64,000 bases of DNA from Amoebidium appalachense (lineage: Eukaryota > Ichthyosporea), in the NCBI GenBank assembly GCA_963693365.1, contig CAVNZM010000001.1:14136001-14200000 (forward strand). Direction: 5' to 3'. The position numbers were made by a program, and so were the translations under genes. Under the pieces are notes generated by a model. It worked only from the letters and a program-made list of their open reading frames with translations, did no database searches and was not told the origin of the DNA. Of the stretch, positions 34,377-54,530 are shown in pieces; positions within the stretch are counted from its first letter, which is position 1, and each line of letters begins with the position of its first letter.

Positions 34377-35612
34377 ATGTTTACGTGGAAGCAAAAGCGG
34401 CCCGCTAGTGGGGAGTGGGTCGCTGCCGTGTTAGCTGAGAGCAGTGATGATGACGAGCCCTACGATGAGTTGTATCACAACCAGGCAGTCAAGCGCGCAA
34501 GACGTACGTGTCCCTCGTTTTCCCACACATCTTTCTTTACATAAGCCAAACGAGAAATCCAACCCCCCCCTCCCCCGCTCCCCGGGCGGACCCCCCCCCG
34601 ACCATTTTTCTCGTTCTCTTCTTTGTTTTACCCCCCCCTCCCCCCCCCCCTTTCTCCCCTTTCCCCCCCAACAACCCCGCGCCCCCCCCTCCCCCTCCCC
34701 CCTTTCCCCCTCTTCCCGTAGTCTAACTGTCTATGAGATTCACATACATTTGGGCACAATGTGCCCAAATGTATGTGCGTCTTCCTCTTTGCTTGCACTT
34801 CTGAAACTGTGGTTGTTTCTGCGTCTTGGGTCTTGGAACCTCTCTTCTGCTCAGTTTTTGACTATGAATAGTTAGGTTTTTTTTTCGGAGCCCCCCCCCC
34901 CCCCCCCCCCCCTTCCCCCCCCCCCCCCCCCCCCCCCTCCCCTCCGCTCCCCCCCTTCTCCATCCCTCCCCACCCCCCCCCATCCCCCCACCCAAACACA
35001 CACCACCACCACCACCGCACACACGCACACGCACACGCACACGCACACGCACACGCACACGCGCGCGCACGCGCACGCACGCACGCACGCACGCACGAGC
35101 CCCACTCCCTTTCTATTTCTTCTACGCTTTAATTCTTAGATCTCCCCAGTACAGATGTTGTTCAACGCCCTCTACCACCCAGACTTTTTTAAAGTCCCTC
35201 TGGTACTTTCTTGTGTGTTCCTAGTAGCCTTAACCAATTTCTGTACTGTATTATAGTTTATTTCCAGTCGCGATGATTTTAACTTCCTTCGTTTTTCGCT
35301 TTGCTCGTCTCAGGCATAAAACAAAAAAGTTGTGCAGCATGTGGACATGGTATTACTTATAGACTGTTTAAGGCATCCTGTAGGGTCGGTTTGTGTTTCC
35401 TTTACGTCTTCATTTTTTTTGTGCTCGGACTAACAATAAGACACTCGTATAGTTGCGTTGGAAGACCCTGTTGCGCTGTTTCGAAGGCTGCGTAACGAGG
35501 GGGCCACTCTAGCAGCCGAAGAAAGGTGAGCTTTTTCTCCGTTAACTTCCCCATCTTGCCGCTCCATTCTAGATCTTTAACCCTCCTGACTTGCTCAACT
35601 TCCTAGTACCCA

Positions 35613-35646
<34 letters not shown>

Positions 35647-37550
35647 ACCCTCCCCTCCCCCCTCCCCCCCGCACCACCACACCCCCTCCCCGCTCCCTCC
35701 TCCCCCCCTCCCCCCTTTCCAGTCCTTTTCCTCATGCGAAGCTTACCACTCGTCTGCCCTCTCCCCCAACTTCTCTCCCCCCCCCCCCCCACCCCCCCCC
35801 TCCCCCTCTCACTCCCCTGTCTCCTTTCCTCAGTTTTTCATTGGCTTCCTTTTCCTCGCAGCTATATTTCCCTTTCCTCCAGCTCACTAATTCATAATCC
35901 CCCCCCCCCCCCCCCCCCCTTTCTCCCCCCCCCCCCACCTCCCCCCAGGCCCACTTACGGTCCTTCATTGCTTGGGTTTTGTTTGTATGTGCACACATAT
36001 GGTTGTGGTATGTGTTTATTGTCTTCTGCCTGTAAGGAATATCCCGGTCAGAGGTTTTAATGGTACTACGGACGACCATTTTGACTTATCCCACGTGGTG
36101 GGCATCCTTTCTCTGCTTGACGTCCAACGATCATCCCCTGATCTCCTCCTTATACCCTGTCTCGATGGACCGCCTCACAAAATTTCCCCCTCCTCCTCCC
36201 CCCCCCCCTCCCCTCCCCCCCTCCTTCCCGTTCTTCCTCACTCCCCCTCCATTCTCGCTTTCACTGATCAGTCTTTCGTTTGTATCTTTTATATTTGGTA
36301 GCGTGTGGTGTATGCTAACCTCCCCCCCCCCCCCCCCCCCCCCCCCTCTTCCCCCCCTTGCCTCACTCGTGCCAATTCACTGCCATCCCCTCCCCCTCCC
36401 CCCCTCCCCGCTCCCCCCCATACTCCCCCCCCCCCCCCCCCCCCCCCCCCCCGGCGCCCTCCCGCACCCCGCCATCAAACAAAAACCAACTCTTAATGCA
36501 GGTTCAGTGGTGCCATTGCCAGATTCGACGAGGCTCTTTCCTTGGCTGCCACCATCCCCGCCCCACCCACAATCCTGGCCTTGACTTTGGACCATTTGAC
36601 TGGGAACTACTCTTGTCAACCAGTAGGTACCTCTCCCATCCCTCCATTTCTCCACCCCCCCCCCCCCCCCCCCCTTCCCCTTCCTCCCTTTTCCCCTCCC
36701 GTCCCCCCCCCCCCCCCCCCCGTGGGCCCCCCCTGAGGATGGGCTCTGCTTATTATGCATACTCTTTATGTATGGCTTGCATTCTGCATCGTGTTATCCG
36801 TTTGTTCTTGTGTACTTCGTACTTTTTGACGCATTCAAAACCCCCCCCCCCCCCCCCTCCCCCCCCCCCCCCACACCCACCCACCCACCCTTGCGGCTAC
36901 GGTGTACAGGATGCATGTATGCTCGTGTTGTCATGTCATTTTGCATTTCAACGTTTTCTCTATGTCATAACTATATAACTTGCCACTCCCCCCCCCCCCC
37001 CCCCCTCCCCCCCCCCCCCCCCCCCCCCCCCTCCCCCATCCAGTTTTTATTTCCAGATTCACTCTTCAACGAAACCCCTTAGTTTCCCTCCTTTTTACTA
37101 TGATCCTAAACCATTACGTTTCCCTCCTATTTCCAAACTTCGTTTGCCGGCCCTTTTCCGCTGCTACCACCTGTCACACCACCACCTACACACACTCCCT
37201 TTCGTATCTAGTCACTTGAAACAGTTTCCCTTCCCCATCCCCCCCCCTCCCCCCCCCCCCCCCCCGTTTCAAGATTTGCCTTTTTCCCTCTGTGCTCACC
37301 GCTCCCCCCCCCCCCCCCCCCTCCCCCCCCTCCCCCCCTTCTTTATCCCTCTTTCCCTCGCTCCCCCTCTTCCTCCCCCTTCTCCCCTCCCCCTCTTTTT
37401 CACAGGTGATCGGCAGGCAGAGATGTGTTTCCAAGTAGCCAGTGCCTACGAGATGAAGGCCCAGGCCCTGTTGGCTGTGGGGGAGTTCTTTCCCGCAGTG
37501 CAGGCGGCAGAGGCTGCAGTGGCCCTGTGCCCAACCTGGGACGAGGTTAA

Positions 37551-37582
<32 letters not shown>

Positions 37583-37619
37583 AAAAAAAACCAAACACAC
37601 ACACAAAAACACACACATA

Positions 37620-37656
<37 letters not shown>

Positions 37657-37822
37657 ACACACACGTGGAGCCAATCCTCCCCCCCCCCCCCCTCCCCCCC
37701 CCCCTTCCCCCCTTCCCCTTCCCCCCCAAGCTGTTTTGCCCGTTTGCTTGTTCCGCACTGGGATAGACTTACATTTTTTCATACAAGTGTGGTGTCCTTT
37801 TTCAAGAACCTAGGAAGAGATT

Positions 37823-37864
<42 letters not shown>

Positions 37865-38091
37865 TATTATGCACACACCCTACCATTGATGCCAAAAGCA
37901 CTATTCCTTTTCTGCCGTAAAGATGACGTTATTGCATGCAGTGAGATGTAGTGGTGAGGGTGAGTGGTAGCGAGGGGGATATGTCATGTATAGAGGCTGG
38001 TTTCGTCTAGAGACTGGAGAATTCGAATGAGATATCATATGCGTGGAAAGTTACAGCTAACACATCCCCCTTCCTTCCCCCCCCTTCCCCC

Positions 38092-38122
<31 letters not shown>

Positions 38123-38201
38123 AAAAAAAAAAAAAAAAACAGCCGGCGAAAAAGCAAAAAGTAAGCATGCACGCACGCACGCACACACGCACGCACACGC
38201 A

Positions 38202-38294
<93 letters not shown>

Positions 38295-38663
38295 CCCCCC
38301 CCCCCCCCCCCCCCCCATACCTCCCTTTTTCACTTGCAGGGTCGCCAGACGCTCGGTCGTGCGCAGCTCAACTACGGTGAAATCCGCATGGGGCTAGTTT
38401 CTGTTGCGCATACCCTCCACCTCAACCCAATGAACGAAACCGCGTTCTCTGACGACATGCCGTGGGCTATGGACCTGTGGACAAAGGAAAAGGAAAGACT
38501 AAGACTGGAGGGGGAGGGTGTGTGTGTTTGCGTAGGCGGATGTGCGAGGGCGGGTGGGGATGGAGGTGTGTACACGTGCGCGAGCCGGCTGCACGGAAGG
38601 AGAGAGCCGGATATGGAAACTTTGGAGCCTACGGAAGAGCAGTTGAGGGAGTGGGATCTGTAG
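34377..38663 (+). CDS. TTC33: TPR protein resembling TTC33
   Basis: Five exons: 34377-34503, 35453-35525, 36502-36626, 37406-37545, 38340-38663; 789 nt, 262 aa, about the length of vertebrate TTC33. Introns are GT-AG and phases match (1, 2, 1, 0). The order of features follows that family: a short basic start with a tryptophan (MFTWKQKRP), an acidic stretch, [20 protein letters not shown] leading into the first [23 protein letters not shown] with AAEAAV (second TPR), and [13 protein letters not shown] plus LNPMN (third). TPRs are helical protein-binding repeats; TTC33 has no well-settled molecular role, so none is assigned. Exon 3 has about 25 extra residues after the first TPR helix. In the last exon a GT-rich stretch (38518-38575) is translated as a Cys/Val/Gly-rich insertion, possibly an unrecognised small intron or an expanded microsatellite. 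Confidence 0.83.
34741..34777. other. Perfect 17-bp inverted repeat with 3-nt loop
   Basis: Arm CACATACATTTGGGCAC (34741-34757), loop AAT, then the exact reverse complement (34761-34777). It lies in intron 1 of the TTC33-like gene and would form a stable RNA hairpin or DNA cruciform. Confidence 0.95.
34892..36460. repeat. Poly-C tracts in TTC33-like introns
   Basis: Long C runs at about 34892-34937, 35615-35646, 35779-35800, 35900-35920, 36320-36346 and 36427-36452, and a CACG-rich stretch at about 35016-35096. All are on the coding strand of the TTC33-like gene; acceptors at 36501 and 37405 follow such C-rich blocks. Confidence 0.9.
36722..36841 (+). repeat. Dispersed ~117-bp element, copy C
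   Basis: Near-identical to copies A (10725) and B (16823), again inside an intron of a plus-strand gene, in the same orientation as the gene and bounded by poly-C. Confidence 0.9.
37812..38316. repeat. Poly-C, poly-C/poly-A and (CA)n in last TTC33-like intron
   Basis: C run at about 37825-37864, C-then-A at about 38088-38139, ACGC units at 38169-38219, (CA)n at about 38220-38291 and C run at 38293-38316, leading to the acceptor at 38339. Confidence 0.95.
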
Positions 38664-39280
38664 TAGCGATACCATGTGACAGAGCCAATATGTATGGACA
38701 CAAAGAGAATATATTTGGATTTAGAAGATGGCGTTGGTGGGTTCTTTTTCATTTGTCCCTGCTTCTATATCTGAATTATATATTAAGTTCCCTTTTGGTC
38801 TAACTTCTGCTTTCTTCCCCTCACTGCTTTGTTCCCTCTAAGTTCCTCCTTCAACCCCCCCCCCCCCCCCCCCCCTCCCCCTGCCCCTCTGACTGCTGGT
38901 GGGCAGGGGGACCGCATGTTTGTAAAAGTTGATTCGAGTGCTTCTGTTCGGGGGGAGAGGAAGGGTGGAAAAGTAGCCGGACAAAAGTAACTGTTGCTGT
39001 TTTGTCTCACAATAGTGAATAGAGAAACGTGACCTAATTATCATCAGTGTGATAACTAATGATTTTGCCTGAATGTATGGTCTAATATGTACATAATAAT
39101 GAACAGCATCCTACTGCAGTCGACTCACATGCATGAGGTATGCCTAAAGGCGTTTACGTACTGGATGCGCAAGGGTGCCTGAGTACCTATGTCGTTATAT
39201 TTTGTATTAAAGTTGCCCATATGACACAAGTCCAATGATTATGCAATTGGGTGATCCATGGGCTGGATTTCTTTCCAGGA

Positions 39281-39282
<2 letters not shown>

Positions 39283-39315
<33 letters not shown>

Positions 39316-39324
39316 CACACACAT

Positions 39325-39372
<48 letters not shown>

Positions 39373-39384
39373 ACACACTCACAG

Positions 39385-39426
<42 letters not shown>
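39283..39426. repeat. (CA)n microsatellite
   Basis: AC run interrupted near 39311-39332 and 39367-39387, in the spacer between the TTC33-like and epimerase genes. Confidence 0.95.
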
Positions 39427-39430
<4 letters not shown>

Positions 39431-40059
39431 ACCTCTCTTCTTCTCCTCCTCCATCCCCCCACCCCCGCTCCATCCCTACATCAATTTCGCTTTTGGGGGG
39501 GAGTAGGGATTGGGGTAGGGGGTGAAAAATGGTGGGGAAGAGGGGAGGCAGGGAAAAACGGGGAATTTTTGTCCTGGGGGCGCGTTGGGGGGGGGGGAGG
39601 GGAAGGGGGGGGGGGGGGGGGAGGTGGCATATTTTTAGTACAAACCAGCATGTAGTTTTATTAGGTTGGGAAAAGGAGAAGGATGGAGAAAGATGGCCAG
39701 AAGAAAAGAAACGAAAATGGTCGTATTAAAGGTACGGAATAGATTTTGTCAGATGAGAAGGAGAAGAGGGAAGAATGAAGGGAAGCAAGACCAGGGGGCC
39801 ATGCGCAAGTTGGGGTGTGTGTGCATATGCAAGTGCCCAGGTATGTGTGTGTGCGCGTGCACACGCAAAAACGTGTAAGAGCGCGCGCGCGCGTGTGTAT
39901 GCACGTACCCACTTGTATGTCTGTGTGTGTAGTGTACGTGTGCGCCTGCCCTTGCTTCTGTGTGTTCGCATGCGTGTGTGGCTGGCACTGTATGCACTCC
40001 CAGGGCATGCGCACGTGCAGCGTGTGCACGCGCTCAAACTGCAACTGCATTTTCTCTTC

Positions 40060-40091
<32 letters not shown>

Positions 40092-40797
40092 TTCCCAGCC
40101 GAAAAAACACCCACCCCCAACCTGCCCTGTTCCCCTACCACCCACCAACTTGCACCGTCCCCCTACCTCCCACCTCATTGATTATTCTTCCCATGGAGGA
40201 TTTGTGTGTATAGGCCCACGTAAATGGTCTCTCACGTGCACGACAGCGTTCCTTAATCAAATTGTCGTTTTCTCTGTGCAAATGTGCAAATCAGGTGAAG
40301 GGGACGGATGCCAAGAAAGCACGAGAGACAAGTAGGGATGATAGGACAGGACGGGCGAGTTGCATCCCGGGGGGAGGAAGGGGGGGGATGATTGGATAAA
40401 GAGAGGGCGGTGGTGGTGGTGGGTGGGTCGGGGGAGGGGGGGGGCAGGGGGAGGGGAGGGGGAGGGCGGGGGTGAGGGGGTGGGTGGGGGTGGGGAGGTG
40501 GGGGGGGGGGGGGGGGGGGGGGGGGAGGGGCGGGGGTGAGGGGGGGGGGGGGGTGGGGGTGGGGGGGGTGGGGGTGGGGGGAGGGGGAGGGGGAGGGGGG
40601 GGGGGGGGGGGGGCAGGATGCCGGGTTCCTGTGTGTGTTTAAGTGTAATAATTTTTTTTTGTGTACGAACTACGCCCAATTTATGTAAGCATTGTATTGC
40701 TCAAAGCCACACTTACAGCTCGCTATGTCATATCATACTGCCTGAGTGCGGCGCTTCAGAGCCGCAGGGAGCCACGGCGCCAAAATGTTCCAGCCAT

Positions 40798-41005
40798 TAG
40801 TCTGAGCTGTCACCTACTGAGGTGACTCGTATTTTTCCTTACACACACAGCGAACACTGGACTCTCGGGACCGTAGAGCCGCCGCGAGAGAAAGCATGCA
40901 CGCGGTCGCAAGAGTGTAAGGAAAAATAGATATCGATGGGTGTGAGGCGAACGGCAAGTTCATAGCAGCCCAGACACCGTCAGTACGTGCCAGTAGTCTG
41001 AGCTG
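40798..41005. repeat. Inverted-repeat unit between two 12-bp direct repeats
   Basis: TAGTCTGAGCTG occurs at 40798-40809 and 40994-41005. Between them a 15-bp perfect inverted repeat (TATTTTTCCTTACAC at 40830-40844, complement at 40914-40928) encloses a GC-rich loop with a weaker CTCTCGG/CCGCGAGAG pairing. It looks like a small inserted element or a structured RNA; nothing in it was recognised. Confidence 0.55.
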
Positions 41006-41885
41006 CTGACGTCAATTTTCAACCGGTTCCATTGGTTATGTCAATCCGTGAGGCCTACGTTCTTGGATACAAAGGTTTGAAGGCTTTTTTTTTTTTCGGT
41101 GGCAGCTGCAGCCAGCCTTATACGTTTTCCGTCTCTCGCCCCACGCATTCACAGCGGCGTAAACGGACTCGTTGTCTTTTCCCCGTTAGACCATTTAAAA
41201 ACACTAGTAGGACCCTTTACCTGTCACCGCCCAATTTCCTTACTTCTTTGCGGCCACCATCCAGCGCACCTAATTCGCAACAGCCAGTTCACGTGACAAG
41301 GGTGGGAAGGGGCAGCCATTTCTTTATCTCCTAGCGACACACATCCTTTCTCTTCTAGAATCAGAAGCAAGGTGCACCACCTCCTCAGGTGATAGAACCA
41401 GCAACACAGAGCACCGCCGCATTCACCACAACCCCATACCCGCCTTGCACTCGTACACACACACACACCATCATGTGAAGCCTTGTTACAACGTTAGCTG
41501 CGTGGACTCATGGCCTATACGTCCGAGTGTCATTGCCATCGGATGATCCAGCCGCGGATCCGGGATTCGGAACCAAGTGAAACAGGCGTATGCCGTCGCT
41601 GTGTGCACAAATCTTTTTACATCTTTTGCACTGTGAGAGGGTTTTCTTATGGTGAACCTGTTTCATAAACATATAGGAAAATGTTGCTGCAGTTTCGTAT
41701 GCATATGAAACTGTGTACACGTGCATGGGCCACTGAGGCTGCTGGCTGTAAGGGGGCCAGGGGACCGGCCTGGGAGCCTATTCGCAAATTCGGGACAATG
41801 TTACAGCCTACTAGTAATTATATGACGGTATGATGTGTTTTGTATTACGTACCATGGTACCAGTCGGGGTTTGGGGTGGCATGGT

Positions 41886-41945
<60 letters not shown>

Positions 41946-42683
41946 CAGGCCTCCTCCTGTGTACGTGTGTACGTGTGTGTGTATAGTATGTGTACATGAG
42001 GTATATAACCGTAATGTTGTGGTGCACGTCTGGCATGTGGTCTTATGTTAGGGCTCGAACAAGTTCAACCCTGGGCCCCCTTTAGAAGACTCAGAGGCTT
42101 TCAAACCTGGGCTGATATATTACAGTAGATGTCTCACTCGTGACACCAGAGCACATTGTCAACCCGGATCCCGAAAACAAAAATACCGAAAGTTTATTAG
42201 CAACCACCTCGGTGCACTTCTTCGATAATCATTGTTAGGTTCATCTATATACTACATGTTGAAGGAACACAAAAGGGCAAACTCCTAATGCAAAACATGC
42301 AAATGGCAGCCTCTGATACGTATTCAGTTATAAACTAACTGAAAAAACAATGTAGTAGTATGTGAATCAAGGATGCCTATTGATTAGACATATTACTACA
42401 AATGCAGTAAAGCTCCCCAGACTTCTCTCTGTGCGACTGAACGCACACACAACGCCCTGCATGGGCATGTGGTTGATTGTGTTTGTTTGTCAGTCTGTGT
42501 GTGTGGCTGACATGTGCACGTGTGTGGGCTCAGAGTAGTCTGTGGACTGAGTCTACGATCCTGGCCAAAAGGTAAAATAATATATGTAAACGCTGCCATA
42601 TGAACTTAAACTTGTTTTTGTTGTTTTATATGGGTGTATGTGAAGCTGGGGGGATGAGGTAAGGCCGGAGTGAAGAGGGGAGG

Positions 42684-42729
<46 letters not shown>

Positions 42730-42787
42730 AGACGATTATATTGGAAAAAGTCATGTAGAAGTAAATCCGATCGATTGCAATCGATGA

Positions 42788-49784
<6,997 letters not shown>

Positions 49785-50147
49785 TTTCTATTCTCTAATC
49801 TTGCGATTACGAGTAGGTTTTTGTGCGAGAGGGCTCTGATTACAGTTTTCGAGCAGTTTTCGGGTGTTCAGCGCCGTTTGACCTTGTCACGCAAAAAAAT
49901 GCGACGGAGGAGAGGAGGATAGTGATTATTGACCAATCAGAAGACAGATAGAAGAAGGTTGCCAATAAAGGCAAATATAATTTAGGTAGTAGCCGTATTT
50001 GGCAAGTAAATTTGTCTGTGAATGTTTGCGCAATCGATCATCCACGCAGTCCAAAGGCCTCGGAACATCCGAACAGCTTTTCTATTTATTTTTTTTTAGG
50101 GGTGAAAACTTGGTTTTCTAAGTGAAGTCGAACATCATCCGGCTTCA

Positions 50148-50338
50148 AGGAGGGGAGGGAGGGGGGGAGGGGGGGGGAGGGGGGGGGAGGGGGAGGGGGA
50201 GAGAGAGAAAGGGTGGGGGGGAGGGGGTGGGAGGGAGGGGGGGAGGGGGGGAGAGGGGGGGGGGGGGAGGGAGAGAGAGGGGGGGGGGGAGAGAGAGAGA
50301 GAGAGAAAGGGTGGGGGGGGGGAAAGAGAGAGAGACAG

Positions 50339-50384
<46 letters not shown>

Positions 50385-50418
50385 AGAGGGGAGGGAGGGG
50401 GGAGGGAGGGGGGGGGGG

Positions 50419-50490
<72 letters not shown>
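50148..50490. repeat. Purine-only (G)n and (GA)n tract
   Basis: About 340 bp in which nearly every base is G or A, ending in pure (GA)n runs at about 50349-50380 and 50422-50489. Such long polypurine mirror-repeat DNA can form triplex (H-DNA). Confidence 0.95.
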
Positions 50491-50492
<2 letters not shown>

Positions 50493-50705
50493 AAGAGAAA
50501 TGAACGACCCTCTGGCCCCCTGCCCGTGCCCCACCTCCATGGTGCCGTATTCACCAATCAAAATGCAAAGAACATAATGGTTGCAAATTTGAATTCCTCT
50601 GTCCGGGAGACTCACACAAATGATGTGGCCATGCAAAAACGAACTACCAAAAACACGCTGCGGTCTACGAGTGTTTTGGGCTGATTTCCCCAATGAGCCA
50701 GTGTG

Positions 50706-50875
50706 TGGCATAATAACTAAACTTTCGGCACAATAATATGCAAAGAGGCATAATAATTAAGCTTTTTGCTTAAGAACAACGCTCTAGCATAATAATTTTG
50801 CCTTTGCTTGATAAATAAGCTCGAGCAAAAAGCATAATAATTATGCCAGAAGCGAGTTTATTATGCTGGTGTGGT
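50706..50875. repeat. Cluster of GCATAATAATT motifs in both orientations
   Basis: At least six occurrences or near-matches of GCATAATAA(T/C)T within 170 bp. Some are palindromic (GCATAATAATTATGC near 50840) and one is reversed (TTATTATGC near 50859). The stretch is AT-rich. Confidence 0.7.
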
Positions 50876-51017
50876 TGGGCCCTTACTGTGCATACGCCAG
50901 CATGACACTATCATGTCAATAGTTCACATCATATAGGCTTCCCGCATATATATATACTGTAATCAATTAACAGACACCGTACCAGTATTACTACGGAGCT
51001 AGTCCAAGGCTGCTAGT

Positions 51018-51442
51018 AGTAATTATAATAATCGTCGTAGTCATCGAAGAGGTAGTCACCCCCCCCACTTCCTGAGCTCCTTTTCATCCTCCATAGCAGC
51101 CTCCTTTTCCTCTTGCTCGTAATCCACTGCAGTCGCATCCTTCCTGTTGTTGCGCTTGTAGTAATTATAATAATCGTCGTAGTCATCGAAGAGGTAGTCA
51201 CCCCCCCACTTCCTGAGCTCCTTTACATCCTCCAAAGCAGCCTCCTTTTACTCTTGCTCGTAAGCCACTGCAGCTGCATCCTTCCTGTTGTTGCGCTTGT
51301 AGTAATTATAATAATCGTCGTAGTCATCGAAGAGGTAGTCCACCCCCCCACTTCCTGAGCTCCTTATCATCCTCCCAAGCAGCCTGCTTTTCCTCTTGAT
51401 CGTAATCCACTGCAGCCGCATGTTTCTGGTTGTTGCGCTTGT
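51018..51442 (-). repeat. Three tandem 141/142-bp repeats (47-codon units), decayed reading frame
   Basis: Units at 51018-51159 (142 bp), 51160-51300 (141 bp) and 51301-51442 (142 bp). On the minus strand each encodes an Asn/Lys start (KRNN), a Glu/Lys-rich middle ending KELRKWGG, and an Asp/Tyr block DYLFDDYDDYYNYY. The two outer units carry one extra base in or next to the G run and so shift frame; the middle unit has a TAA in place of a Glu codon. Confidence 0.9.
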
Positions 51443-51781
51443 GTCCAGTTGGATATCTGCGCTTCTTGCAGCGCCAGAAGCTGCATCTGCTGCGACCGAA
51501 TGTGGATCAATCCTGCATCTGTTGTCTCCGCCACACGCGACGCCGCAGCCACAATAGGGGCCATCGCGGCGGGAACATTTTAATCACACTTGGTCCAGAG
51601 CCAGTTCGCACCTACAAACGCCCCCTTGACACGTGCTGCCGTCGAGGCAATCCCCATTGTATCTGCAGGGCTCCCCACGGTATGCCTTCGCCTCGGTATT
51701 GAACTTCCGACGTCTTGCCTCGCCGGGGGTGGAGAGGGCCATCACGTATACTAGGACCGCAATAGCGGAGGTCAACCTCAT
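51324..51781 (-). CDS. Small secreted Cys-rich protein, possibly with acidic repeat tail
   Basis: From ATG at 51781 the frame gives MRLTSAIAVLVYVMALSTPG, a clear signal peptide, then a Cys-rich segment with PCRYNGDCLDGSTCQGGVC, spaced like small EGF/EB-type disulfide modules. Two ends are possible. Unspliced, it stops at 51584 (65 aa, ending CRCELALDQV). Spliced, donor AG/GTGCGA after 51612 and acceptor GGTCGCAG before 51489 join in frame to SRCSFWRCKKRRYPTG and on into the first unit of the 47-codon repeat, stopping at 51324 (111 aa). The matching phase and the codon-multiple repeat period favour the spliced form, but the CxC ending favours the short one. Function is unknown; an extracellular or cell-wall peptide is inferred. 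The repeat beyond 51324 is broken by frameshifts. Confidence 0.5.
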
Positions 51782-53974
<2,193 letters not shown>

Positions 53975-54530
53975 ACCTGACAAATTGTTTTTTTTTTTTT
54001 TTTTTTTATCACGTTTTGTTCCCGGAGGGCCTTTTCAGGCCCTCTAGGGAAACTACCGTCTACCACACAGCACCGACAATACACTAGTTAAGGTGCTATC
54101 TATGAGTTCAGCTAAGCTAAACCATCCTTCACAACCTAACTATAAGTACACACTTTGCCCAGGGCTACTACCCCAGCCACGCCGGCAGGAGGCTCCAGTC
54201 CTCCCCTCCATTCAAAACCTAGCAATAAACGTTAACCGAGGGCTCTCATTGGTCGATCTACAGTATTGGGAAGTCCTAGGTGTTGTGTATAATATTTACG
54301 GTGGGTATGGGTGGATGATGGGGTGTGGTGGTGGTGGTGGTGGGGGGTTGCTGCCTAACATTATGTGTTGTTGTACGTATGTTGTGGCGATGTTTTTGTG
54401 GACTAAAAGGTGGGTTTTACAGGGCACACCGGGTCTGTGTGTGTTCCGGCAGTCAGAACAGGCCGGCCGGGTGTGTGTGGGGGGTGTATTTGTTGATGTT
54501 TTGGGTTTTTGGAGAGCCATACTGTTCTTT

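Larger units (their letters stand above)
38664..42787. other. Spacer between convergent genes; repeats, no recognised gene
   Basis: The TTC33-like gene ends at 38663 and the minus-strand epimerase gene ends at 42788, so this stretch holds both 3' ends. It contains poly-C (about 38855-38875), (CA)n (about 39283-39426), G-rich tracts (39585-39622 and 40380-40613), poly-C (40061-40090), poly-G (41900-41944 and 42686-42728), and an inverted-repeat unit at 40798-41005. No protein family was recognised. Confidence 0.6.
49785..51017. other. Upstream region of the epimerase gene; purine satellites
   Basis: 49785-50100 is mixed sequence and the likely promoter of the minus-strand epimerase gene. Purine-only G/GA tracts fill about 50148-50490. 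50570-51017 is AT-rich and holds a cluster of GCATAATAATT-type motifs. No gene was recognised. Confidence 0.55.

Noticed and set aside
42040-42070. tRNA-like B-box string (GTTCAACCC)
   Set aside because: No matching acceptor stem or A box at the right distance.
50122-50577. Glu/Arg-rich coiled-coil-like frame
   Set aside because: Translation of the (GA)n tract.
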